From Acidisarcina sp963790505 (GTDB lineage Bacteria; Acidobacteriota; Terriglobia; Terriglobales; Acidobacteriaceae), in the NCBI GenBank assembly GCA_963790505.1, contig CAWBOT010000002.1:620001-684000 (forward strand): DNA of 64,000 nt. The letters are read 5' to 3'. Under the pieces are notes generated by a model that had not been told where the DNA came from, searched no databases, and was given only the letters and a program-made list of their open reading frames with translations. The position numbers were made by a program, and so were the translations under genes. This document shows positions 17,636-26,374 of this stretch, in pieces (the first letter of the stretch is position 1; each line of letters opens with the position of its first letter).

Positions 17636-18877
17636 ATGGCGACTTCTTCTGAAATAGCGAGCGTGGCGAACGGCGCACAGGCAGTGGCTGCGGCTGATCT
17701 GCTCATCGCCGCTGCGGGGCCGGTCGATGGAGAGGCGTTGCGGCAACGCGTGATCACGGCGGTGCGAGCGTTCGGCGCGTATGAGCCGGGCGAGTTGCGG
17801 ATCGCGGTTGCTTCTCCGGTGGCGAGCGTGGCCGAGGGTTCGACCGTCGAAACGTTGGCGGGCTTGCAGTTCGTGAATTATCCGCTGGCGGCTTCAGCGG
17901 CGCCCGCTCTGCCGTGGCTGGCCGCTCCGGCGGCCTACCGTGAGATTGCGCGGCTGGCGGAGAGGATTGGAGCGCAGACTTGCCTGATATTCAGCCACGA
18001 TCTTAGTGCGCTGGACGAGGTTACCGTTGCGGCGCTGGCTCGGCCGTTGCTCGAAGCGAAGGCGCTGGTGTCGGCGCCGCTTTATCCGACGGGGAAATTT
18101 GAGGGGCTGCTGAACGGCGGGATTTTGTATCCGCTCACACGGGCGCTCTATGGCAAGGCGGTGCGGCATCCATTTGCCGTGGATTTTGGGATTGCGGGAG
18201 CGATGATTTCGAGATTGTCTTTCGAGGCGCGGCGCGGGACGGCGGGCGCGATCCTGTGCCCGATTGTCGATGGCGCGGTTGCCGATCTTGCGATTGCCCA
18301 ATCGCACATCGATGCAACTCATGTGACGCAGAGCGAGGGCGTCGACCTGAGCACGGTTTTAGGGCAACTTGCGGGATGCGCGTTTGAGGATGCGGAGAAG
18401 AATGCGGCTGTCTGGCAGAGGGTGCGCGGGTCGCAGGCGACGGCAGTGTATGGTTCACAGGCGGCGCCGCTGCAGGATGGGGCATACGTGGATGTGCGTC
18501 CGCTGATCGAGTCTTTTCAGATTGGTTCCCGCAACCTCCAGGAGATTTGGGGGCTGGTGTTGCCGCCGGTGACGCTGCTCGAACTGAAGCGGTTGTCGCG
18601 GCTGCCAGCGGAGCAATTTCAGATGCCGGACGCGCTGTGGGCGAAGGTGATTTATGACTTCGCGCTAGCACATCGGCTGCGGTCGATCAGCCGTTCGCAC
18701 CTGCTGGGGGCGTTGACTCCGCTGTACCTGGGCTGGGTGGCATCGTATGCGGCAGAGATCCAGAGCGTCGATGCAGCTGCGGCGGAACAGCGGATCGAGC
18801 GGCTGGCGGTTGCGTTTGAAGCGGCGAAGCCGTATTTTGTTTCGCGCTGGAGATGGCCGGACAGGTTTAATCCGTGA
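17636..18877 (+). CDS. GT81-like glycosyltransferase-related protein
   Basis: 413 residues, 23 bases after the treS-mak fusion and preceded by AGAAAGAG. The middle (LYPTGKFEGLLNGGILYPLTRALYGKAVRHPFAVDFG) and C-terminal part (YDFALAHRLRSISRSHLLGALTPLYLGWVASY) match the general layout of glucosyl-3-phosphoglycerate/mannosylglycerate synthase-type family 81 enzymes. Those use nucleotide-sugars to make glycosylglycerate osmolytes. The position that usually carries the metal-binding DxD reads IFSHDLSALDE, so that motif is weakened or shifted. Its place at the end of the GlgE operon suggests a role in compatible-solute or alpha-glucan chemistry. Catalytic activity is uncertain. Confidence 0.6.
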   Translation: MATSSEIASVANGAQAVAAADLLIAAAGPVDGEALRQRVITAVRAFGAYEPGELRIAVASPVASVAEGSTVETLAGLQFVNYPLAASAAPALPWLAAPAAYREIARLAERIGAQTCLIFSHDLSALDEVTVAALARPLLEAKALVSAPLYPTGKFEGLLNGGILYPLTRALYGKAVRHPFAVDFGIAGAMISRLSFEARRGTAGAILCPIVDGAVADLAIAQSHIDATHVTQSEGVDLSTVLGQLAGCAFEDAEKNAAVWQRVRGSQATAVYGSQAAPLQDGAYVDVRPLIESFQIGSRNLQEIWGLVLPPVTLLELKRLSRLPAEQFQMPDALWAKVIYDFALAHRLRSISRSHLLGALTPLYLGWVASYAAEIQSVDAAAAEQRIERLAVAFEAAKPYFVSRWRWPDRFNP

Positions 18878-18904
18878 GGAGGAGGGCCGGCTGAGCGAAT
18901 CAGC

Positions 18905-18977
18905 ATTCCCTCAGCGGCTGAAGCCGCGCTCTTCGCACTATGTTAAATGGCACGGCTGAAGCCGTGCCCCTTCAACC
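18905..18977. repeat. Paired-hairpin intergenic repeat, copy A
   Basis: Two hairpins with TGAA loops: GCGGC-TGAA-GCCGC at 18914-18927 and GGCACGGC-TGAA-GCCGTGCC at 18949-18968, then CCCTTCAA. A diverged copy of the whole unit is at 42803-42876, and a fragment is at 7534-7554. GCTGAAGCC-type repeats of this kind are common between acidobacterial genes. Confidence 0.75.
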
Positions 18978-19058
18978 CGCCGATTTTGTACGAAGTTTGA
19001 AACGGCAGCATCCGTAACGAGGTTTTCGTCACCGCGGTTGGCAACAAGGAGAAACACC

Positions 19059-19760
19059 ATGTGGGACCAGGCTACTCAATCTCTTCGGGACTCGATGGTA
19101 CGGGCGATCACCAAGATCGCGACGTTGCTGCCGGGGCTGCTGGCGTTTGTGCTGGCGGTCATATTGTTCACCGGAATCGCCTGGCTGATGGCTTTCGTGG
19201 TGAAGCGCATCTTGATCGCGATCAGGTTTGACGAGCGGACGTCGAAGGGGGCTGGCGGGCTGGCGGAGTGGGCTCCGTCGAGCACGCCGACGAGCTTGAT
19301 CGTGAGGACGGTCTTCTGGGGATTCTTTGTGATCGGCGTGCTGGTGGGGCTGACGGCGTTCGATGCTTCGTCGACCTCGTTGCTGGCGGGATATTTGATC
19401 GGCTATCTGCCGCGCGTGGTGGGAGCGCTGGTGCTGCTGTTCGTGGGCACGATGATGGCGCGGTTTCTTTCGCGCACGGTGCTTATTGGGGCCGTGAATC
19501 TCAACCTGCAATATGCGCACTTGTTGAGCACGGGCGTGAAGTGGCTGGTGCTGGTGTTGACCGGGGCGATGGTGCTAGATCATTTATCGGTTGGCGGGAC
19601 GATTGTGGAGCTGGCATTTGGGATTCTGTTTGGCGGGATTGTGCTGGCGCTGGCGCTGGCGGTGGGGCTGGGTTCGCGGGATTTGGTGACGAGGTCGTTG
19701 GAGCGTGAGGCGATGCGGGCGACGGAGCCTCCGGCGCGGGAGCAGCTGCATCATTTCTAG
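19059..19760 (+). CDS. Conserved TM-helix (mechanosensitive-channel-like) membrane protein
   Basis: 233 residues from the ATG at 19059, which has AAGGAG seven bases upstream. About five membrane segments are visible, including LLPGLLAFVLAVILFTGIAWLMAFV and YLIGYLPRVVGALVLLFVGT. The segment FGILFGGIVLALALAVGLGSRDLV has the Gly/Ala-rich helix seen at the pore of MscS-like proteins. The cytoplasmic beta-domain of true MscS is absent, so it fits the short 'conserved TM helix' (TM_helix, PF05552-type) group. It might contribute to osmotic responses next to the trehalose genes; this is inference. Confidence 0.65.
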   Translation: MWDQATQSLRDSMVRAITKIATLLPGLLAFVLAVILFTGIAWLMAFVVKRILIAIRFDERTSKGAGGLAEWAPSSTPTSLIVRTVFWGFFVIGVLVGLTAFDASSTSLLAGYLIGYLPRVVGALVLLFVGTMMARFLSRTVLIGAVNLNLQYAHLLSTGVKWLVLVLTGAMVLDHLSVGGTIVELAFGILFGGIVLALALAVGLGSRDLVTRSLEREAMRATEPPAREQLHHF

Positions 19761-19811
19761 GCAACAGTCACGCAAGACTGATTTAAGAAAAGTTCATACG
19801 AGGCCGAAACC

Positions 19812-19841
19812 TTGTTCAGCTGTCGTGCTCTAAGTTAGTAT
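19812..19841 (+). promoter_or_regulatory. Candidate sigma70 promoter of glpK
   Basis: TTGTTC (19812-19817) and TAGTAT (19836-19841) with an 18-base spacer, 45 bases before the glpK ATG. A GGCGGC...GCCGCC inverted repeat at 19843-19873 lies in the leader. Moderate match only. Confidence 0.4.
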
Positions 19842-19886
19842 TGGGCGGCGTTCGTGCTTCGCTATACGGCCGCCTATGAAAGAGCT

Positions 19887-21377
19887 ATGTCTTACATCCT
19901 CGCGTTAGACCAGGGAACTACGAGTTCGCGCGCCATTCTCTTTGATGAAGAGGGGAATGTGGCGGCGAAGGCCCAGCACGAATTTCCGCAGAAGTTTCCC
20001 AAGCCAGGCTGGGTTGAGCACGATCCTTTCGACATTCTCACTTCGCAATTGACGGCGGCGGTCGAGGCGCTGGGTAAGCTGCAGTTGCGGCCTCGCGATG
20101 TCGCCGGGGTGGGAATCACCAATCAGCGGGAGACGACGATTGTCTGGGACCGCGAGACGGGGAAGCCGGTCTATAACGCGATCGTGTGGCAGGACCGCAG
20201 GACTGCTCCGCTATGCAAGCAACTGGCGGACGATGGCGCTGAGGGGACGGTCCGCGCGAAGACCGGGTTGCTGATCGATCCTTATTTTTCGGGGACGAAG
20301 ATTGCGTGGATCCTCGATAACGTCGAGGGCGCGCGAGCGAAGGCGGAGGAGGGGAAGCTGGCCTTTGGCACGGTCGACAGCTGGCTGATCTGGAACCTGA
20401 CGAGCGGCCATAAGCATGTGACGGACTATACGAATGCCTCGCGGACGATGGTCTTCAATATTGTCGAGGGCAAGTGGGACGACGAACTGCTGCGACTCTT
20501 GAAGATTCCGGCGAGCATGATGCCGGAGGTGGTGTGGTCGAGCGGAAAGATCGGCGAGGTGACGACGACGCTGGGGCTGGGCGCGGTAACCCTGGCGGGG
20601 ATTGCCGGCGATCAGCAGGCGGCGCTTTTTGGCCAGCTGTGCACGAACGCCGGTGATGCGAAGAATACCTACGGCACAGGCTGCTTTTTGCTGCAGAACA
20701 TTGGGAACAAGTTTGTCGAGTCGGAACATCGACTGGTGACGACGCTGGCTTGCAGCCTCGACGAGAAGCTGCAGTATGCGCTCGAGGGCAGCGTGTTTGT
20801 TGGCGGGGCGGTGGTGCAGTGGCTGCGGGATAACCTGGGGATTATTCGCAATTCGGAGGATGTGGAGGCGCTGGCGGCGACGGTTCCGGATACGGATGGG
20901 GTGGTGCTGGTGCCGGCGTTTACGGGTCTGGGTGCTCCGCACTGGGACCCTTATGCGAGTGGGCTGCTGATTGGCATCAATCGCAACACAAAGCCGGGGC
21001 ATATTGCGCGCGCAGCGCTCGAAAGCATCGCGCTGCAGGTAGTCGATGTGGTGGAGGCGATGGATGCTGATTCGGAGCAGCCTTTTAAAGAGCTTCGCGT
21101 AGATGGCGGTGCGTCGGCGAATGATTTGCTGATGCAGTTTCAGTCGGATTTGTTGCGGATTCCGGTGGTGAGACCGGCGGCGATCGAGACGACGGCTTTA
21201 GGCGCGGCGTATCTGGCGGGGCTGGCGACGGGTTTCTGGGGTAGTCCGCAGGAGATCTGGTCGAAGCGCAAGGCGGATGCGAAGTTTTCGCCGGGAATGG
21301 ATGAGGGGAAGGCGAAGGAGATTCGCGCGCGGTGGAACGAGGCGGTTGGGCGAGCTAAGAACTGGACGAAACACTAG
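19887..21377 (+). CDS. glpK: Glycerol kinase
   Basis: 496 residues from the ATG at 19887, with GAAAGAG upstream. It phosphorylates glycerol to sn-glycerol 3-phosphate using ATP. FGGY-kinase features: YILALDQGTTSSRAILF at the N-terminus, GITNQRETTIVWDRETG, the glycerol-contacting WQDRRT, TDYTNASRTMVFNI, GDQQAALFGQLC, and the C-terminal LVPAFTGLGAPHWDPYASG and VDGGASANDLLMQ. glpD and glpF follow on the same strand, so glycerol enters, is phosphorylated and is oxidised by neighbouring products. Confidence 0.97.
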   Translation: MSYILALDQGTTSSRAILFDEEGNVAAKAQHEFPQKFPKPGWVEHDPFDILTSQLTAAVEALGKLQLRPRDVAGVGITNQRETTIVWDRETGKPVYNAIVWQDRRTAPLCKQLADDGAEGTVRAKTGLLIDPYFSGTKIAWILDNVEGARAKAEEGKLAFGTVDSWLIWNLTSGHKHVTDYTNASRTMVFNIVEGKWDDELLRLLKIPASMMPEVVWSSGKIGEVTTTLGLGAVTLAGIAGDQQAALFGQLCTNAGDAKNTYGTGCFLLQNIGNKFVESEHRLVTTLACSLDEKLQYALEGSVFVGGAVVQWLRDNLGIIRNSEDVEALAATVPDTDGVVLVPAFTGLGAPHWDPYASGLLIGINRNTKPGHIARAALESIALQVVDVVEAMDADSEQPFKELRVDGGASANDLLMQFQSDLLRIPVVRPAAIETTALGAAYLAGLATGFWGSPQEIWSKRKADAKFSPGMDEGKAKEIRARWNEAVGRAKNWTKH

Positions 21378-21522
21378 GGACTAGGGAATAGAGAATAGGG
21401 ACCGGGGCGAGATCGGAAACGAGATGTGAGAGGGGAAGCGGTGAAACTGCAGATCCTTCGCTACGCTCAGGATGACAGGTTGTTTTGTTTTGGCGATTGC
21501 GCGGAACGGTGGAGAGGAAACG
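21378..21522. repeat. Short dispersed repeat between glpK and glpD
   Basis: Contains TAGGGA/ATAGGGAC direct repeats (21376-21402) and GATCCTTCGCTACGCTCAGG followed by ATGACA. The latter is a dispersed repeat known from many acidobacterial genomes. AGGATGACA recurs before glpF. Confidence 0.5.
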
Positions 21523-23091
21523 ATGAAGCGTAGTGAGATGTTGGCGAGGCTGAAAGCGCGTACGACCCCGTGGGACATGGTGATTATTGGCGGAGGCGCG
21601 ACGGGTGTCGGCATTGCGGTCGATGGCGCGACGCGCGGTCTCGATGTGTTGCTGCTGGAGAAGGAAGACTTCGCCAAGTCGACCTCGAGCCGCAGCACGA
21701 AGCTGGTGCATGGCGGAGTGCGATATCTCGAGCAGGGAAATATTTCGCTGGTGATGGAGGCGCTGAAGGAGCGGGGCCTTTTGCGGCAGAATGCCCCGCA
21801 TCTGGTGCATGACCTGGCGTTTGTGGTGCCGAATTATTCGTGGTGGGAGACGCCCTTCTACGGCATCGGCATGAAGATTTACGACCTGCTGGCGGGGCAA
21901 TATGGCTTTGGGCGTTCGCGGATTGTGTCGCTTGAAGAGACGCTCGAGAAGTTGCCCAACCTGCAGCGCGATGGTTTGCGCGGTGGTGTGGTTTATTACG
22001 ATGGGCAGTTCGATGACAGCCGTTTGCTGATTCATCTGGCGCAGACGGCGGCCGACCATGGCGCGACTCTGATTAACTATGCGCCGGTGACTGAATTAAC
22101 GAAGGGCGAAGGCGGATTTCTCACTGGAGTCGTCGCCGAGGACGCTGAGAGTGGCGAGAAGTTTCGGATTCAGGCGAAGGTGATCGTGAATGCGGCGGGG
22201 ATCTTTGCCGATTCGATCCGCCACATGGCTGACGGTGAGGCGAAGAAGATGATTGCGCCGAGCCAGGGCATTCACCTGGTGTTCGATGGATCATTTCTGC
22301 TTGGCGATACGGCGATCATGGTTCCGCATACCAGCGATGGCCGGGTGCTGTTTGCGATCCCCTGGCATGGGCACACGCTGGTGGGCACGACCGACACAGA
22401 GATCGATGGGCCGTCGTACGATCCGCTACCGTTTGAAGAAGAGATCGAGTTTGTGTTGGAGACGGCGGGGCAGTATCTGAGCCGACCTCCTTCGCGCAGC
22501 GATGTACTGAGCGTGTATGTGGGGATTCGGCCGCTGGTGAAGGCGGCTGGCGGGGACAAGGGATCGACGTCGGCGTTGTCGCGCGATCATACGATTCATG
22601 TCGATCAGTCTGGTCTGCTGACGATCGTCGGCGGCAAGTGGACGACGTATCGGCATATGGCGGAGGATTGCGTGAACCATGCCATCACGCTGGGCAACCT
22701 GCCGGACAAGGAGTGCGCGACCAGGAACCTGAAGATCCATGGTTACCTGGAAGGCGTCGACAGGCTGGACTCGTTTGGAGTCTACGGCTCGGACATCGGT
22801 GCGATCCGGGCGATTGCGGCTTCGGATGCCTCGCTTGCTGCGGTTCTTCACAAAGACCTGCCGTATATTGGCGCTGAAGTCGTGTGGGCGGTGCGCGAGG
22901 AGATGGCGCGGACGCTGGACGATGTGCTCTCCCGGCGGCTGCGAGCATTGTTTTTAAACGCGAAGGCGTCTATTGAGATGGCACCGACGGTGGCGCGGAT
23001 CATGGCTGCTGAGTTGAGTTGGGGGCCTGATTGGGTGAATCACGAGGTTGCAAGCTTTCAGGAATTTGCGAAGAAGTATCAGGTGGTTTGA
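21523..23091 (+). CDS. glpD: Glycerol-3-phosphate dehydrogenase (FAD)
   Basis: 522 residues from the ATG at 21523, behind GAGAGGAAAC. It oxidises glycerol 3-phosphate to dihydroxyacetone phosphate and passes electrons to the quinone pool at the membrane. Motifs: FAD-binding MVIIGGGATGVGIAVDGATRG, LLEKEDFAKSTSSRSTKLVHGGVRYLEQ, the central VNAAGIFADSIRHM and GTTDTEIDGP, YVGIRPLV and the GGKWTTYRHMAED block. The C-terminal cap domain is complete. The order glpK-glpD-glpF fits a glycerol-use locus, though 145-180-base gaps with repeats separate the genes. Confidence 0.96.
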   Translation: MKRSEMLARLKARTTPWDMVIIGGGATGVGIAVDGATRGLDVLLLEKEDFAKSTSSRSTKLVHGGVRYLEQGNISLVMEALKERGLLRQNAPHLVHDLAFVVPNYSWWETPFYGIGMKIYDLLAGQYGFGRSRIVSLEETLEKLPNLQRDGLRGGVVYYDGQFDDSRLLIHLAQTAADHGATLINYAPVTELTKGEGGFLTGVVAEDAESGEKFRIQAKVIVNAAGIFADSIRHMADGEAKKMIAPSQGIHLVFDGSFLLGDTAIMVPHTSDGRVLFAIPWHGHTLVGTTDTEIDGPSYDPLPFEEEIEFVLETAGQYLSRPPSRSDVLSVYVGIRPLVKAAGGDKGSTSALSRDHTIHVDQSGLLTIVGGKWTTYRHMAEDCVNHAITLGNLPDKECATRNLKIHGYLEGVDRLDSFGVYGSDIGAIRAIAASDASLAAVLHKDLPYIGAEVVWAVREEMARTLDDVLSRRLRALFLNAKASIEMAPTVARIMAAELSWGPDWVNHEVASFQEFAKKYQVV

Positions 23092-23137
23092 GGGGCATCG
23101 ATGGGAGAAACTTGGTGCTCTCGTTGAGGCCGAGAGG

Positions 23138-23221
23138 ATGCAGGGTCCTTCCTCCTCTTGGTCGTCAGGATGACACCATTCCCAGACCAGGATGACACCC
23201 ATTCCCGCCAGGGTGACACTC
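23138..23221 (+). repeat. Imperfect tandem AGGATGACAC repeats before glpF
   Basis: AGGATGACAC occurs at about 23167 and 23191, and as AGGGTGACAC at about 23211. They are separated by CATTCCC-containing spacers. The unit is related to the AGGATGACA repeat before glpD. Confidence 0.6.
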
Positions 23222-23270
23222 TTAACAAAGGAATTGAGAGGCAGACTTTGAACGAGGTACGTGAGCGCGG

Positions 23271-23999
23271 ATGAGATCGCCCTTTTTCGGTGAGTTCATG
23301 GGAACTCTGATATTGATCCTGCTGGGCGACGGAGTCGTCGCGGGCGTACTGCTCAAGCGTTCGAAAGCAGAGAACAGCGGCTGGATGGTGATTACCACGG
23401 CCTGGGGCTTGGCGGTGCTGTGCGGGATCTTCGTCGCCAACCTGTGCGGGAGTTCGGATGCGCATTTGAATCCTGCATTCACGCTGGCGGCGGCAGCGCA
23501 GAGCGGAAATTACTCCAAGCTTGTGCCGTATGTGACCGCGCAGATAGCAGGTGGCTTTACGGGGGCTGTGCTGGTCTGGCTTTTCTATCTGCCGCATTGG
23601 AAGATCACTGAAGATGCCGAGGCGAAGCGGGGGATTTTCTGCACGATTCCATCGATCCGGAATTATCCATCCAATTTCTTTTGCGAGGTGGTCGGGACGT
23701 TTGTGCTGGTGCTGGTGGCCGGAGCGATTGGGTCGAAGCTGGTGTTTGCCAGCGGCGCGGCATCAGGGCTCGGCCCGTGGCTGGTGGGTAGCCTGGTGTG
23801 GGGCATCGGTCTTTCGCTGGGAGGGACGACGGGGTATGCGATCAATCCGGCGCGGGATTTTGGCCCGCGGCTGGCACATACGGCGTTGCCGATCGCGGGT
23901 AAAGGCGGTTCGGACTGGAGCTACGCGTGGGTGCCGTTCCTGGGGCCACTGACGGGCGGAGTGCTGGCAGGGCTGTTTCTGCGCTGGCTGGGCGCGTGA
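23271..23999 (+). CDS. glpF: Glycerol uptake facilitator (aquaglyceroporin)
   Basis: 242 residues with six membrane segments and two half-helices. The two NPA signatures are present: HLNPAFTLAAAA near residue 65 and AINPARDFGPR near 192. The Asp after the second NPA (NPARD) is a glycerol-facilitator trait that separates GlpF from water-only aquaporins. The N-terminal FFGEFMGTLILILLGDGVVAG also fits. Location after glpK and glpD supports glycerol as substrate. Confidence 0.95.
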   Translation: MRSPFFGEFMGTLILILLGDGVVAGVLLKRSKAENSGWMVITTAWGLAVLCGIFVANLCGSSDAHLNPAFTLAAAAQSGNYSKLVPYVTAQIAGGFTGAVLVWLFYLPHWKITEDAEAKRGIFCTIPSIRNYPSNFFCEVVGTFVLVLVAGAIGSKLVFASGAASGLGPWLVGSLVWGIGLSLGGTTGYAINPARDFGPRLAHTALPIAGKGGSDWSYAWVPFLGPLTGGVLAGLFLRWLGA

Positions 24000-24101
24000 G
24001 TATTCTCACCGTTACGTCTACAGTGATGCCTCCCTAGCTGGCGATCTATCATCCAAGTAGAGCACTCTGAAATCCAATAGAAACTCTCAGGAGCGGCGAG
24101 T

Positions 24102-25487
24102 TTGAGCGGCGAAACGCCTAATAATTCTGTGGTCTCGGATGCGCTGGTTTTTTTTGGCGCGACCGGCGACCTGGCTTACAAGCAAATCTTTCCGGCGCTG
24201 CAGCATCTGGCGAAGCGGGACAAGTTGCACGGCCCGGTGATCGGCGTGGCGAAGGCCGGCTGGACCCTCGACCAGCTGAAGGCGCGGGCCAAGGACAGCG
24301 TGGAGCAGCATGGGGGCCTTGACCCTGAGGGGTTCGCCAAGCTGAGTGCGCTGCTGCAGTATGTCGATGGGGATTACAACGATGCCAGTACCTTTACCAA
24401 AGTGCGGCAACTGCTCGGCGGGGCCAAGCACCCGATTTGCTATCTGGCGATTCCGCCGTTCTTGTTTGGCAAGGTGCTGGAACAGTTGAAGGCCTCTGGC
24501 TGCTCTCATGAGGGTCGGGTCATCATCGAAAAGCCGTTTGGCCACGACCGTGCATCGGCGGTGGCGTTGAGCAAGATCGTGCACGAAGTCTTCGATGAAG
24601 ACCACACCTTTCGCATCGATCACTACCTGGGCAAGAACGCGGTACAGAATGTGATCTTCTTTCGCTTTGCGAACTCGTTTTTGGAGACGATCTGGAAGAG
24701 CCAGTACATCGAGAGCGTTCAAATCACGATGGCGGAACAGTTCGCGCTACAAGGCCGCGGAGCCTTTTATGATGATGTGGGCACAGTCCGGGACGTGGTG
24801 CAGAACCACCTGATGCAGGTGCTGAGCAATGTTGCGATGGAGCCGCCGCCGGGCATCGCGCTTGAGACGCTTCGGGATGAACGGGTGAAGGTGCTGAAGA
24901 GCATTGCGCCGATCAAACCCGAAGACATGGTGCGCGGCCAGTTTGCCGGCTATCACGACGTGCCCGGGGTGAAGCCGAACTCCGATACCGAGACGTTTGT
25001 CGCGTTGCGGCTGTTTATTCACTCGTGGCGCTGGCAGGGCGTGCCGTTTTACATCCGCTCGGGCAAATCGCTGCCGATTACTGCAACCGAGGTCGTGGCC
25101 AAGTTTCGCCTGCCTCCGGAGGTCTTTCCGAAATATCCGCCCGTCTCGAACTATGTGCGTTTCCGGTTGAGCCCGGTGCCGAGGATCGCTATCGGCACTT
25201 CGATGAAAGAGGCCGGCGAACTTTTCACCGGATGCCCGGTAGAGTTGGCTGCAAACCAGGAGTGCGGTGACGACGATCTGCTGCCCTACGAGGAGCTGAT
25301 TGGCGACGCCATGGTCGGCAACCAAACCTGGTTTGCTCGCCAGGATTATGTCGAAGAGGCGTGGCGTATTCTCGACCCCGTGCTAAATAATGCTCCGCCG
25401 GTTGAGGTTTATCAGCCAGGAAGCTGGGGGCCGGAGAGTGCGGCGAAGATGACTGCCGAGCACGGCGGCTGGTCGGACCCGAAATGA
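24102..25487 (+). CDS. zwf: Glucose-6-phosphate 1-dehydrogenase
   Basis: 461 residues, starting at TTG 24102 with AGGAG nine bases upstream. It oxidises glucose 6-phosphate to 6-phosphogluconolactone and makes NADPH. The nucleotide-binding GATGDLAYKQIFPAL lies at residues 14-28. The substrate-binding, catalytic RIDHYLGKNAVQN is near 170. EKPFGHD is conserved, as are FYIRSGKSLP and VRFRLSP in the C-terminal domain. The final four bases overlap the start of the flavin reductase gene (ATGA), so the two are translationally coupled. Confidence 0.95.
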   Translation: MSGETPNNSVVSDALVFFGATGDLAYKQIFPALQHLAKRDKLHGPVIGVAKAGWTLDQLKARAKDSVEQHGGLDPEGFAKLSALLQYVDGDYNDASTFTKVRQLLGGAKHPICYLAIPPFLFGKVLEQLKASGCSHEGRVIIEKPFGHDRASAVALSKIVHEVFDEDHTFRIDHYLGKNAVQNVIFFRFANSFLETIWKSQYIESVQITMAEQFALQGRGAFYDDVGTVRDVVQNHLMQVLSNVAMEPPPGIALETLRDERVKVLKSIAPIKPEDMVRGQFAGYHDVPGVKPNSDTETFVALRLFIHSWRWQGVPFYIRSGKSLPITATEVVAKFRLPPEVFPKYPPVSNYVRFRLSPVPRIAIGTSMKEAGELFTGCPVELAANQECGDDDLLPYEELIGDAMVGNQTWFARQDYVEEAWRILDPVLNNAPPVEVYQPGSWGPESAAKMTAEHGGWSDPK

Positions 25488-26122
25488 GCGCCGAGGACAG
25501 TATCGGAACGATGCTCTCATTCAATCCGGCAGAAGAAAAGCAGACGGACATTTACAAGCTGATGATTGGCGGGATTGTCCCTCGACCTATTGCGCTTGTC
25601 TCGTCGATAGACGAGCAGGGCGTCTTGAACCTTGCGCCTTTCAGCTTTTTTGCCGGGGTGTGTTCGAAACCGCCGACTGTGCTGTTTTGTCCGGGAATCC
25701 GTGCAACGACCGCGGTGCGCAAAGACACAATGAAAAATGTGCTGGCGACGCGGGAGTTCGTCATCAACGTCGTTTCGGAAGAGATTGCCGAAGCGATGAA
25801 TAAGACTTCAGCGGAGGTTGGGCCGGAGGTGGATGAATTTGCGCTGTCGGGGCTGACGCCGCTGCCGAGCCTCGTGGTGCGGCCGCCGCGCGTGGCAGAG
25901 AGCCCCTTCCAGATGGAATGCAGCCTGCGCGAGGTGGTGATCATCAGCGATCAGCCGGGCGGTGGCAGCATTGTGATCGGCGAGGTAGTGCGGTTCCATC
26001 TGCGCGAAGACCTCTTTGACAACTTTCGCGTCGACGCCGAGGGGTTGCAGGCGATCGGCCGGATGGGCGGTCCAAGCTATTGCAGGACGCGGGACCGCTT
26101 CGATATGCAACGGCCGAAGTAA
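25484..26122 (+). CDS. Flavin reductase family protein (FMN-binding split barrel)
   Basis: 212 residues. The Flavin_Reduct fold is recognised by YKLMIGGIVPRPIALVSSIDEQGVLNLAPFSFF at residues 24-56, which is the flavin phosphate-contacting stretch. CPG followed by KDTMKNVLATREFVINVVSEE and HLRED near the end also fit. Such proteins bind FMN and reduce flavin or act as FMN-dependent oxidoreductases. The start overlaps zwf by four bases, so NADPH production and a flavin-using enzyme may be coordinated. The specific substrate is unknown. Confidence 0.85.
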   Translation: MSAEDSIGTMLSFNPAEEKQTDIYKLMIGGIVPRPIALVSSIDEQGVLNLAPFSFFAGVCSKPPTVLFCPGIRATTAVRKDTMKNVLATREFVINVVSEEIAEAMNKTSAEVGPEVDEFALSGLTPLPSLVVRPPRVAESPFQMECSLREVVIISDQPGGGSIVIGEVVRFHLREDLFDNFRVDAEGLQAIGRMGGPSYCRTRDRFDMQRPK

Positions 26123-26241
26123 GCTCATCGAATTCCCAGCACGGGGTCGAACCGTACCCTCGATAAGACCGATTGATATTTGGCGTCGTTCCATTTCGGA
26201 ACTGCTAAAGGGCTGCATTCCCAAAACAAATTCTAAATTCG

Positions 26242-26270
26242 TTGACAGTGCTTTAGCTGCTCAATAGGCT
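26242..26270 (+). promoter_or_regulatory. Candidate sigma70 promoter of the exopolysaccharide operon
   Basis: TTGACA (26242-26247), a 17-base spacer and TAGGCT (26265-26270). The -35 is perfect and the -10 is weak. It lies about 100 bases before the BY-kinase gene in a 250-base intergenic gap that otherwise holds nothing recognisable. Confidence 0.5.
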
Positions 26271-26374
26271 CGCGTCAACACTTCGGAAATTACTCACGAT
26301 GACTCATCGATCCAGAGCCGGCAAGTCTGGTGGGCGGAGATGCGTGTCGGCGTAACCGGGGTAAGGGGACTAGC

